Source: Branchiostoma floridae (lineage: Eukaryota > Chordata > Leptocardii > Amphioxiformes > Branchiostomatidae). From it: 60,000 nucleotides of DNA. The first letter of the stretch is position 1. Every line of letters starts with the position of its first letter. This document shows positions 47,785 through 59,360 of the stretch, piece after piece. The notes below the pieces were generated by a model, which made no database searches, was not told the DNA's origin, and worked only from the letters and a program-made list of their open reading frames with translations. Where the stretch lies: the NCBI RefSeq assembly GCF_000003815.2, contig NC_049982.1:7303440-7363439 (forward strand), given 5' to 3'. Both the position numbers and the translations under genes were made by a program.

Positions 47785-50700
47785 TTACGCAGTTTTTACT
47801 CTACTTCTGTGCCTTCTCCATGCGAGCTGTATCGTCTCGGCGGCGTTACGTGCCCGGCGTATCCTCTCCACCCGCTCCTTCTGTTCTTTTACCGTGTCCA
47901 TGTACGTACGCTCCCGCTCCGCCTCCTTCTCTGCTTCAATCCTCCTGGGCGTGGTCTCCTCTATCATGACTGTGGTCTTGACCTTGGCTTTTGTGTGTCC
48001 GCCGTCCTTGTGAGTCTTGGAGCCTGTGCGCTGGGAGGGCGAGGCGGAGCGACTCTTGCTGAGGAACTGGAGGAAGGAACTCTGGGAAGGGCCGTCGGGT
48101 GTTGTGGTGTTTTGGGTTGGTGCTTCCCTAGGTCTGCTTGTAGTTGACTGGTCCAGTGGGCCATCCAATGAGGAAACTCCTGGATGCATAAAATGAAAAG
48201 AAATTAATGTTTGCTGCGCAATCTAAAACCTCTTACTCAACTAAGGTTTGCTGCACACTCTAAAAACACTTGGCTCAGGTTCAGAATAACAATGGTGAGG
48301 TTATGGGTGTTTGATTGATTGTAGTCTGGGGGACGGGGAAAACTGAAAGATAATGTCAAACCTGAGAACAAAACTGAGAGCAAAATACTACAAATTCGTC
48401 ATTCGACTTACCATTATAATTGCTGTCGTCCCTGCCTTCATCTCGAGATCCACCCAGGTATCTGGACAGCTTCCCCTCAAACAAAGCCTGCGTGGTCTGC
48501 CTCTCCAGCCCTTCATCTTTGCCAGAGCTGACAGCACTTGCCTTGCCGGGCGTTCCACCGTTCCAGGTACCGCGACTGTCAGCCGTAATGGGCCGCGAGT
48601 CTCTCCTGTACTGCGCGGAATCTGCGTCGTCGTACATGGTGGACTCGCGAGACAGCCCCAGACTCTCACTACTGGTCACACTTACAACACTTGATATGCC
48701 AGACTTTGGTTTTCTGGTGTATGATGACCCACTGGGCAGCTGGTTTGCTGTTGTGGGATCTCCCTCTTGGAGCATCTCCTGCAAGGCTGAGTCGAAGGTC
48801 TTCGAAGACAGGGAGAACTGGCGTGGGTCAAAGGAGAAGGCGCTGAATTCTCCGTGCCGAGAATGTGAGCTGCTTCCAACCGAATCGGAATGGTTTCTGC
48901 CTCTTTCAGAGGCATGATATGTGTTTTGGAGAGAAGAATCTGGATCAGAAGTTTTCCTTGTGTCTCTTTCTGAACGTTTTGCAGCACTGTTGGACAAGTC
49001 CCGAGACTTCAGACTTTCGAACAGCTCTCCTTGCTGCCTGGGTTTGACTGGAAGAAAAGCTCCTTGGGAATTCCCATACCCTAAAGAATATGGCTTCCAC
49101 GCAGGGATATCACCACTGTCATTCTTGGGAATTTCATTAGTAGAATTCTCATCTCGAGGACTGGTGAGGGTTTGGTTACCCGCTGAGGACTTCAAATCAT
49201 GGTGGTGGTCACCAACGTTTTGAAAACCGTCATCATCATAAGATTGAGTCATAAATGTCTTCCCAGCCAGGTCCCCTTCTTTCAAGCTGCCTGTGTTTGC
49301 TGTGCTCCATGTGCTCTCATTATCCTCTATGGTGTACAAGCTGTTCGGCCTGCCTGGTACGTCAGCCGTTCGCCCTGAGTAAGGAACGTACACCGCCGAC
49401 ATTTCACTTCCCCTTCCACCTTTACCAGGACTTTGTGAAAGGTCTGCTTCCAAAGCAGACGACATTGCAGTATCAGTGTTTGACTGGACCCCTCCCCATG
49501 CAGTAACCGGTGGCCTCCCCTGCCCAGAACCCTTCAACATCTGTTTCAGCGCCTGTAGCTTCTGTCTGGTGGCAGCTTCCTTCAGCTCCAGCTGTTTGCT
49601 GATCGTCAGGACTCGCTCCTTGTGGATCTTTTTCTCCTCCTATTTGAGAGAACATAAGATGCAGAGTCAAATTTTCCCATTCACATGCATGGCAGATAGC
49701 ATTACTATATCTAAGGCCATACCAATTTAATTTGTTGGTTCTCGGATTTTTTCAGAAAAAAGTTGGAGCGACAGGGCGAAAAAAAAAAAAAAAAAAACTT
49801 GCAACAAGTCTGGGTTCAGGTCCAGAGTTTCAGGTTCGTAATTCCGGACCTGAACCAATTGTATATGATGATAATAATAATAATAATAATCTAGTGTATA
49901 CATATATGTGTGGTAGAATACTTATCCAGTTGCAATTACATACAAAATTTGTTGGCATACACTTTACATGGAATTTCAGCAATACAAATGCAACATTATG
50001 TGCATTAGTATTACTTAAGTATTCACAGTAATAACACTGTAGTAATGCTTAGTAATAAAGACAAAAACAGAGTATTTCAACACACACAACTTTTAAAAAC
50101 CTTAAAGAAGGTTGAAAAAACTTTTTCAGCATAGCATAATGTCTAATGTAGCAACAACAACAATAAATTGACTTAATTTCACCCAAAAAAATAGATAGTG
50201 CCTGAAACATCTCTTTGTGAAAGGTGCAGTTTGAATAAAAAATGCTTGAGGGCGTTAGTGTACTCATACATTAGTGTTCCATATATGGCAGCCCTTTCCA
50301 AATATGGCAGCATTCCATATATGGCAGCATTCCATATATGGCAGCCACTTCCAAATATGGCAGCCACTTCCAAATATGGCGGCAGCCATTTTGTTAATTC
50401 TTCACGGCAACATTTGCGTCTTTTTCCAGCACAAATTTCACGATCTATGGGTGGTTTTCGATGATTTTCAACATAAAGGAGAACATAAGCAGATGGTAGT
50501 TGTTTTGCAAGTCCAGTACTAGTTTCAGAAGTTCTGTTTATTTTCAACTGAACCGAAGTTTGCTTCAAGTGCAGCAACTGTTTTACCGGAACTTACACGG
50601 GGTTGTGGCAATTTCATTTTTTTTTTTTTTTTTGAAATTGGGAAAAATAGAAGCGGCGATTCCGAGAACCAACAAATAAAATTGGTATGGCCTAAGATGC

Positions 50701-53700
50701 ACAAAAATCCATCCACACTAAAGTCCATAAACACTAGGAGTTATTACTCATTAGAATGTACTGCAAAAGATCAAACGTTGTCAATAATGAATATCATTTC
50801 TGATGAAATGTGTTTCTGTTTTGGAAAAAACAAATTTCTAGGTACTTGAGCCATATCACCTACAAGACCCACATGCGTCTAACATATTCTAGTAGCCTAC
50901 TTTTATAATAATGTTTTCTACAAGAGCCACAAGCATTGATCCATGTCTTATATATTCTAGTATTCGAGTAGCCACCAAGTACCTGTCTCTGGGCATGAAA
51001 TTGCAAATACTTTCCTTCACTCACTGAATAAAAACTGCATATCTTTACCTTCTGTTGTTTCCTCTGCTCTATTTTCAGCTGCTCAAGGACCTGCCTACTG
51101 TTCACAGTGCCCCCTCTCACTGGTACTGGTACTGCAACTCCCTCACTGCTCCTCCTGGACTTGGCACTCTGGACTTCCCCACTTGATAACAGGGGTGACT
51201 CATTGTGGCCAACAGATGAAGGCTCTGACAGGAAGGACCTAGGGATACAAGCAATGAAATTATGCTCTTGTCAGTACGAAACTTCCTGATAACGTCATAA
51301 TAATGAATTTCCTTATGCACCATGTTGGATTAGAACAGTTGCAGTTACATCAGTATGTTTTAACATTGCACCATGTACATGAAAAAGTACACTTTGAAAT
51401 ACTAAGAAACCCAACCAAAACAAATATTGCATTGTACATACAAGGTCCTGAGTTACAAATAAACAAGCTCACTGAGTCTCACCTGTAGGACTTGGCACTG
51501 GATGCCTTACTAACACCCTCAGTTGGAGGAGACAGGGCATTCTGACTCTGGGACACTTCCTTGGCTTCCATGTCTTCGAGGTGCTGCTGTACCAACTCAA
51601 GCCTCTTCTCTGCCTTAGTCTACACAAAAGAAGACACACCTGTATCCAGGTATTCTACTAATGCTGTGCACTAAGTACAGCTTAACCCATTCTGAATTGT
51701 CTGAGGCAGAAAGAGGTATTTCCAGTCTAACAAGTAACGTTACAGTATCAGCTTTCCCTACAAGCTGGTTTGGTGTATTATGAGAATCAGCGTTCCCGCC
51801 AGGCATACGTCTTTACGTCTTTGGACGCATTTTTTTCTGGAAAGACGCACTCGGCTCGGCTGAATGCGTCCATAAAAAAGTCCGAAAGGAAAGGCTGACC
51901 TGTACCACAGTGTACAAAATGTATCTGGAATCTTTAAAAAAGATCTTTCTTTATAAGAAGGAATCCTAGTATCCTACCTTTACAATTTATACTTCAAATT
52001 CTTCACTTTCCGGTCATCCCAGTAGTCTTGGCATAAGGCGGAGCGCGACACGTTTTACAACTAGCGGACCCATGTACGACACTCCCAGCCACGCGCTAGA
52101 GCCGTCCGTTGCGCAATGTAATATTTTGTAGTCCGTGAAAAACATCTGACAGTCAGCATTCTTTAACACTTAAAGTATTCTGATATTAACATGATACTAA
52201 CTTGCCCTCATTTTCACGTATTTGTTAAAGATTTGTGGGCAATGCTAGTATTGAACGAACAAACTGTTCTGCGCGAGTGCTGCACATCTCAACAAAAGTT
52301 CTCACGCTGTGGGCAGTTGATTGGCAGTCGGTATTTTTGACAACAGGCCGCCGACGCCAAGCAGTCTAGATTGGCCACCAGGTCCAAATCCAATCATCGT
52401 AATAACCAATCAGCATTCGATAAATGTAATGTTACACTCTGTCATTGGTCACCGGGAAAAAAGTTACCGAGTATTAGCGCACGTGACGTTGGTAGCCGCC
52501 TGTGTCGTCTGGCAACTTGTGTTTCTTCCCTAGCTGCTAACAATTTACTATTAAAGTTTCCCCATTTATCCAAGTTAAAAAAACGTGCGCGGTAAATAAG
52601 TGAAGAATTCAAAACTATACACTTTATTTCTTATTTACAAAATTTCTTTTGTTTCAAAAAGACAAAATTTGCGGCAGAAAAGGGGTCGCAATATTGTTGT
52701 CAGGCGTCGATCGAGTCGGTTGTGCACTAACGTTGGCCTCCGTGGCACATGGCGCGGCACGCCCCCCTCCCCAGATGGATCGTCGATCGCAGCGCCCAGC
52801 ACGTTGGGACGTCTTTCTGGCTACTGCTTCAAGGCTACACCGGCACTGATCACTGCCAAAGAGGCAGCAGACCGTCCTCCTTCGAGTAATGTATAACGTC
52901 CTTGGTCTATTTAAAAAGAAATCTAGCCAAAGACTTCACTCCGAAAACGGGGTTACCTGAGGTCGCAGGAAACAAACGCACGCTCGTGGAAAATGACGGC
53001 GTGGCCTTGTAAAACCCCACCGATTCGAAAAATTTGAGTAAAATCATCGGGCAAAATAGAAAAAAACACAAAGTGTGATGCCGTTATTTTATCGTCTCGG
53101 AAAACTACTTGATGCGGGAGGGCGTAATATCGATCACAGGAGGTAAACACTTTTTTATTCAATGACGGAAAAAAATTGGCAGAATTTTTCCATGGGTCGA
53201 CGAACTGGCTAGAGCCCAGTTTCGAAGCATCAAAAATCCCAAATTTTGATTTTGAAAATGGGAGTAAAAGAGGCAACCGACGTCCAATCTCAAGTGCATG
53301 ATTATCCTCTCAAATTGCGGGAAATTGTGTTCTAGAGGGTTTGAAAATCCAAATTTTCCCGGGGGAGCATGCCCCCGGACCCCCCTAGAATGCGAGCGCC
53401 TGCGGCGCTCGTTTCGCGCCTCCGGCGCTCATTACGCCCCTCCCAAATATTTGGACGCATACTTTCAAGAACCTGGCGGGAACGCTGATGAGAATACTAC
53501 AAATGTACGAAGAAAATGCAATGGTGCAGAAGTGGCTGTACAAAGTACATGTAGACTACAAGAAGATGCACACTTTGTTTCTAAAAGAGTTTTCTGTAGC
53601 TGCTGTTGCTTTGCACTAGCTTCTCTTTTGCCGGGTCTCAGCTGTCTAGCAAGTAATGTTATAACAGCTTTCCCTTCAAGCTGATTTGGCATATAACATA

Positions 53701-56700
53701 CTACTAAGAAAATGCACTGGTGTAGAAATGGCTGTAACAAGATGCACACTTTGTTCCTACCAGAGTTTTCTGTAGCTGCTGTTGCACCAGTTTCTCTTGT
53801 GACAGGGTCTCCTCATCTGTCTGAATGTGCTTCAGCTGCAGTACATACGCATGCTGCCGGGCGAGCTGCTCCTTGGTGAGGAAGATCTTACTCCTGAAGG
53901 ACAACACGAACAGTGAAATATTAGATTGCCTTAGTTTCATCAACTTATTTTGTCGCTTTTCATCCTTAGTCTAGTATTGCCCATTGCCAGTCTTTCAAGT
54001 AGCAATTACGAAAAGGGACAAGTCCAAGAAAAGTACAGTAACTGTTGTACATGACAGTATGTATTCTGGACAGTTCAAAGACTAACAATCTCATTGCAAA
54101 TTCTAATTGCACCAAATTGAATCAAATAATCTATTTTTTGGAGTCTAAGGTGCCTGCAACATAACTCCTTTCAGTGGGTTACGTCTGAGGTTATTACAAA
54201 ACAAGACAGTGTAATTTCTGTCCATCCCTTTTCCACCTTGCAAAACTGTGGTATGCTATACATGAAGTCAGTCTGCACATTGTACGAATAGTACCAGGGC
54301 TCTAGCCAGCGTCCGTTTTTCCGTCAATTGACTGCAAATTTGCTGCGTGTGACGGAAAATTTTTAAAACCAATCCGTCAACCTTGACGGACAAAAATCCT
54401 TGGTGGAAGCTACAGGCAGCTTAGGGACGCCCTCCACAGCCGTAATAGCCACACACTGTTTGTTTTGCTATTGTTATTATTGTTGACGAAGTGTGTCTGC
54501 GCCCTTTTGCATACGATTATCTCATTAAAATTTGTTTTTCAAGGTCTCAGTTCAGTCTCTCTAACTCCTGGAATAGTGTTTTCGCGACAATGGGAATTGG
54601 CTGACGGAAAAAAATTTCGAGCTGGCTAGAGCCCTGGACAGTACTCACTCCAGCTCCCCCCTGACCAGCTCCAGCTGCTGGCACCTGATGTCCTGCTGGA
54701 ACTCCTCCAGGTGTTTCTTCTGCTCCAGGTGCTCCACCTGCCCCTTCTCCAGCTTCTTACTGATGCTGCGGATCTGTTTCTCACGCTTCTTCTCAAACGG
54801 CGACCTGTACTGCTCCTTCCGTCTGGGAGAGACTGGTTCTACACAGGACACAAAAAGGACTGTGTATTGAAATTTAGGCTAAATATTCAAAATACATAAG
54901 ATAAGTTCTAAGACAAGACATAGCAGCTACAGGCTCACATTGCTGAGCTTGTATATTCATGTACAGCATGGAATGAAAAATAATACAAAACAATCAAACA
55001 TGCCTTCATTATACAGTCTTGGCCACATATGCATATAAGGAACAAAAAAAATTGATGCCAAGAATGCAAAGTCTGCAATAAGTACTGTTGCATTATCTTG
55101 ATAAACATTCTCCAGACCAGAAGCATAACCTTTGATACTTTCAATAACATGAAAGTTCAAATGAATTTATGAAGAGTTCCTGAGTTGACAAAATTAACCA
55201 TTTTCCTACACATAAAATGCAGACTCCCAAAACTTGGCATACCTTACAGCCTACCCCAGAGTTCCAGTTGCTTTAATTTTGACCTTGATATTTGGTGCTT
55301 AAAAAGGCAGTGTTACCTGATTGTACAGAGAGCCTGGTAGTGCTGGCAGGGGTGGCCAGCTCCCGGGATGTGCCACTCTTGGGCTTATCTGTGGACAAGT
55401 CAGACTTGTGCTGGTGGGTAGGGGCACTTCTGGTCCTGGATTTACTGGGGAAAAGAAAGCAGAGCTTAAACAGCAGTTTCCTAATGATATTACAAATGAT
55501 ATTATATGATGCACATCTCTTGGCCAAGTACCACCCATAAGGAAAATAGATTGCCAGAGTGAGATATTTGAGGCGACAGTATGGTCAGTGTCTCACTACA
55601 GAATTTTTGGAGCCCCATACATTGTGATACCAGCAGTGAACAGTTTCAGGTGAAAAATCACGCCTCAAGCTCTCTGGCAACTCTTTCAATTTGGCGACAT
55701 CTTGGGTAATGTCGGCCAAGTTGAAATTCAACACTTAAAAAAGTACAATTTTCATACCTCGCTGACCTCTTGGCACTTCCTTCAAAAAGACGATAGCTGC
55801 TTGGCTTTGTCTTGACAGGCGTCTCGTCGAACCCGCTGCTGGCCGTGAGCATGGTCTGCTGACTGATGGGACGTGAGGAGGACTCCAGGGAGGTCTCCGA
55901 CACCCACCGACCCATCCCCTTCAGAACAAGCTCACGCAGCACCCGCAAACACTCACGGAACAGGTACGGGCTGTTCACTCCTGGAACATTGACAGATATG
56001 AGTCAAACATTCGTAGTATCATTACCTTTTACTTCCTCAGACCAAGTTCCCATGGGCAACAAACAATAATGACATATGCTGGAAGATACGGCAAAGAGTT
56101 TGTAGTGTACTGTAAGTACTGTAACTGTAAGTTGTAAATCAAGATTAATCAAGCATCATGCTGCACAAACAGCAGGTCTATGATTAGAACAATCATTCTA
56201 TTTCGGTGTCACCACACCAGCATCTGGGGTAAGAAAATACCAAAAAGTAACAGGAAAAGAAATGGACATCTGAGACAAAACTCAACCATTACAGTACTCA
56301 AAGGTACAACTCACAAACTCTTGCCATGCCAGTTCAGCATCATGGGTCATCATGATCATCAATAAATTTGCTATGTGAAGCAGGCATGGCTGATATGTTA
56401 AGAATATGACATCCGTGCATTTCCAGACTTGTATGTTTTACGTCTAATGTTTGTCCTTCAGACACTGACCTGCAGTGACAGGGTCGTTGACCTTGCCCAC
56501 CAGGAAGGCCTGCATGATGAGGGCACACTTCTTCTTTTCTGCCTCCGACAGTTGGACAGGCTGCAGGGGGTCTGACTGGGAACTCTCCTGGTCTGCCTTC
56601 TACAATGGAGGGGAAACATCATTAGGTAATTGGAGGACTGCAGGAGCTATGGAGGATTTGGAATTTTGTTTTTTATTTTTGTTGCTCCATTTTTCTTGAG

Positions 56701-59360
56701 CAAGCTTTCAAATTCATTTCCTCTATTTCCCAAACTATAATCTTTCTTCACCTTTTCTTAAAAGCCATAAACTCTTATAAGTTAGGTATCACAAACTGAT
56801 ACACCCTTCTAGACTTACATAACAAATAAAAGCAAGACAGCAAAGCTTTTGCCCCTGACTCATGCTATAAGGCTTCCATGAGGATGAGACATATAAAGTC
56901 CTCCTACCTGGCCTGGAGGTAGCCCGGCTTTCAGACACCTGACCTCAGCCTCCAGTTCAGCTACTCTCCTCTTCAGTCTCTTTATCACCATCTTGTCGTC
57001 CAACTCTTCATTGCGGCTGGAAAAAAAAGACACGCAGAGGCATGCTTTTAAAGACACAGAGGAATGTTTTTTTAAACAAACATACTTAGCAAAGTGGCAG
57101 AGACCAGTCTCAAGTAATTTTATTTTCACAAAGTCTATTTGCTTGTAGCTCAGACAGAAAGATTAACAGAGGTCATGTCAACGTAGATGTCTTATGTACA
57201 GATGAGGGAATATTTCTACATCAAGAAAGTCCTTTCTAAGACCATTATTGTTGTATAACGACGGAGAATGATGTCCCCTTTCCTGCCCACCTGGCATGGT
57301 TGGTGATACAGGCCACCCTCTGAGCGAACCTGCAGGTGGACAGGGTCTCCCCCAGGTTCTGCTGCTCGATGGAGATGTTGGCCACCATGGCTGTCAGACA
57401 GTTCCCTCCTGTAGGCAGAAACAATACATTCACCATCAATATCTTGGCAAGAAAAATGAAAACTTTGGAGTAGATAGTAATAGTCATTTCTCTGTCCTGT
57501 TGCCTGTATACAGTGACTGTCAGTGCTAACATTATTCAAGATGCTACCAATGCTGAATGGTCTGAAAATGCACAAAACAGGGCTGAAACAGTCTTACCTA
57601 TTGTTATTGGTGGGTTAAAAGGGCTGAATCAAGATATTGTTCCCTTCTTCCTGGTGAGTAGAAAGTTTCTGTAAAGGATGTGCTTTTCCCTGTTCCCAAA
57701 GTGCTGAAGGGTTAACTGTTTGTTTGTTCTTACTCACCCAGACTGTCCCTGAGTACCATGGTGAGTAGGGAGTTCCTGTAAGGGATGTGCCTCTCCCTGT
57801 TCCCTGTGCTTACAGTGCTGAAGGGTTAACTGATTGTTTGTTTGTTTGTTTGCTTGTTTGTTCTTACTCACCAAGACTGTCCCTCAGTACCATGGTGAGT
57901 AGGGAGTTTCTGTAGGGGATATGCCTCTCCCTGTTCCCTGTGCTTACAGTGCTGAAGGGTTAACTGATTGTTTGTTTGTTTGTTTGCTTGTTTGTTCTTA
58001 CTCACCCAGACTGTCCCTCAGTACCATGGTGAGTAGGGAGTTTCTGTAGGGGATATGCCTCTCCCTGTTCCCTGTGCTTACAGTGCTGAAGGGTTAACTG
58101 ATTGTTTGTTTGTTTGTTAGCTTGTTTGTTCTTACTCACCCAGACTGTCCCTCAGTACCATGGTGAGTAGGGAGTTCCTGTAAGGGATGTGCCTCTCCCT
58201 GTTCCCTGTGCTTACAGTGCTGAAGGATGACACTGCCAGGGACACCAGGCTGAAACTGCTGGCATTACGACTGGACAGAAGAAAAACAGCTCCATATAAG
58301 TTTCAACTCTATATTCTTTCATTTAGTTGTCTAGAAAATCATAGCGTAGTTCATAATCAGATATTATGATCATTGTCTCATGAGACTTTATTTGAACAAA
58401 ATCATTGTTCTAAATGTATCTACTAACTGTCTTCATGGTTGCTTAAACCCCAAGATGCCTCTTCCAGTTTTCACAAGAAATGCCGCCTTTCTTGTACATG
58501 TAGATACAATCCTTCCCAGAATACAACCTGTCATTATCTCATGCCAGACCTGTTCCTTCCCAGTATTCCACATCTTTTTACCTCATTCCCGAGTTGTCCT
58601 TCCCAGCCCGCCGTGCGCCCTGCTGCAGTGCCACGATGACCTGCTCCAGGTGATGTAAGGACAGGTTGATGAACTTGGCCTCCTCCAGCCGAGCGCCGCG
58701 GGTACCGGACTTGGACACTCTCTCGCTTCCCGCCAGGTCAACCAGGTGGAGCTTGGACCTACAGAGAGAGAAAGTTTGCTTCTTAGAGCCAAATATATCT
58801 AGTTAATCAGTCTTCTCATTCTCATAAAGACAATAATGATGAATAGAAAAAAATTTGAACACTACAGACAAGTGCAAAAGACAAATAAACCTGCCCTTTT
58901 TGGTCCACAAGACAATATGCATTATAGTCAAGTATCGAGTCTTCAAAAGAGAACAACTGAAAAATTACTGATGGACATTGTTCTCTTCTTTGTGACAGTT
59001 TAAAAAGGAAATAATCTCTTTTACAAAAGGTATCAAATTCAAAGAAATTCTTTGGTACAGCACATATATATCACTATATAATATTCGAACAGTAATCTTG
59101 GGAAAGACACATGGGTGCAGATAAAGCATGTTATGCTGTAATGACCTTGTGATGACTTCTGAGCCTATCTCCTTGGCCTGTAGCTGGATGGTGAAGACTG
59201 CGTGCGAGCGCGACGACCGCCTGTTCATGGGCGTCTCCGCCACCTTCCTGTTAGCCTGGCCCTGCAGCAGCAGGCTCTGGGCCACGCGCTCCGTGGAGGC
59301 CAGATGGGTGGACAGGTTCCGGACTACGTAGTACCCCTTTCCTCCCTCCACGACTGACAC
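47785..59360 (-). CDS. KIF6-like kinesin (kinesin-9 family), 3' part
   Basis: Exons: 59146-59360 (NLSTH, then [12 protein letters not shown], the switch I region), 58582-58758 (LVDLAGSER switch [15 protein letters not shown]), one of four copies of an 80-nt exon ([18 protein letters not shown]), 57291-57408 ([20 protein letters not shown]), 56908-57016 (neck, [16 protein letters not shown]), 56470-56599, 55758-55980, 55317-55444, 54649-54838, 53761-53893, 51483-51619, 51049-51238, 48412-49639 and 47785-48179. Phases agree at every junction. The motor matches KIF6 best from memory ([21 protein letters not shown]). It is an ATP-driven microtubule motor, and kinesin-9 members work in cilia. The tail has charged coiled-coil-like exons, a 409-codon Ser-rich exon, and a C-terminal IQ motif ([11 protein letters not shown]) suggesting calmodulin or light-chain binding. 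The P-loop exons lie beyond the right edge. From 59361 to 60000 I see only intron. Confidence 0.88.
49715..50692. mobile_element. Harbinger-type MITE, longer diverged copy with CArG cluster
   Basis: 978 bp with ends GGCCATACCAATTTAATTTG and complement, flanked by TAA (49712-49714 and 50693-50695). The ends are relatives of copies 1 and 2 (GGTTCTCGG against GGTTCACGG). Inside are poly-A and poly-T runs, an AAT microsatellite and the motif cluster at 50279-50379. It lies in a kinesin intron. No transposase seen. Confidence 0.8.
50279..50379. promoter_or_regulatory. Cluster of six perfect CArG boxes
   Basis: CCATATATGG at 50279, 50315 and 50332, and CCAAATATGG at 50298, 50351 and 50370, on a 17-19 bp spacing. 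All match CC(A/T)6GG, the serum response factor site. They arise from a short tandem repeat whose unit also contains GGCAGC. Whether they are used is unknown. Confidence 0.5.
51788..53487. mobile_element. hAT-type element, non-autonomous
   Basis: 1700 bp with ends CAGCGTTCCCGCCAGG and complement and a perfect 8-bp target duplication ATGAGAAT (51780-51787 and 53488-53495). Subterminal TTTGGACGCAT / similar motifs occur at both ends. No hAT transposase frame is recognised. It lies in a kinesin intron. Confidence 0.88.
53500..53642 (-). pseudogene. Relic copy of part of kinesin exon 53761-53893
   Basis: The sequence resembles the 3' half of the exon and its downstream intron: GATGCACACTTTGTTTCTAAAAGAG against GATGCACACTTTGTTCCTACCAGAG, both then reading TTTTCTGTAGCTGCTGTTGC. 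The donor GTAGG has become TTAGA. With the flank left of the hAT element (51720-51787), it forms a tandem duplicate of about 240 bp that the hAT element later split. Confidence 0.6.
54295..54636. mobile_element. Short hAT-type MITE next to a kinesin splice donor
   Basis: 342 bp with ends CAGGGCTCTAGCCAGC and complement. The flanks aatagtac and gacagtac match at six of eight positions. Its edge is 12 bp inside the intron from the end of exon 54649-54838. Internal TTGACGGA motifs occur in both orientations. Confidence 0.8.
57652..57715 (-). pseudogene. Decayed fifth copy of the 80-nt kinesin exon
   Basis: Keeps the acceptor (ccttcag) and most of the exon body, but has a 7-nt deletion near the start (CACTTTGGGAACAGG) that shifts the frame, and it lacks the 3' end and donor. 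Confidence 0.7.
57738..57817 (-). CDS. Kinesin 80-nt exon, copy 1 (3'-most)
   Basis: Encodes [20 protein letters not shown] followed by VLRDSLG. The acceptor is ttaacccttcag and the donor GTGAGTAA. Entry phase 2 and exit phase 1. The Leu codon before RDS is CTC; the other three copies have CTG. Confidence 0.85.
57872..57951 (-). CDS. Kinesin 80-nt exon, copy 2
   Basis: Same peptide as copy 1, with silent changes (CAT for His, CCC for Pro, AGA for Arg, CTT for the last Leu). Acceptor ccttcag and donor GTGAGT are intact. Confidence 0.85.
58006..58085 (-). CDS. Kinesin 80-nt exon, copy 3
   Basis: Same peptide. Shares the CAT, CCC and AGA codons with copy 2. Intact acceptor and donor. Confidence 0.85.
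58140..58219 (-). CDS. Kinesin 80-nt exon, copy 4 (5'-most)
   Basis: Same peptide. Its upstream intron is unique sequence with a better acceptor context (gtgtcatccttcag) than copies 1-3, whose acceptors follow a purine-rich CAAA repeat. By itself this copy is the likeliest ancestral exon. Confidence 0.88.

Larger units (their letters stand above)
57738..58219 (-). repeat. Tandem array of four copies of one kinesin motor exon
   Basis: Exon copies start exactly 134 bp apart (57738, 57872, 58006, 58140). Each is 80 nt and they are separated by 54-nt introns containing a TTTG microsatellite. The introns are nearly identical (one difference). The exons differ at five positions, all third codon positions. 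Confidence 0.9.

Noticed and set aside
48353-48917. Plus-strand genes opposite the long kinesin tail exon
   Set aside because: The minus-strand exon is open for 409 codons with matching phases at both ends; the plus-strand frames are shadows without splice or family support.
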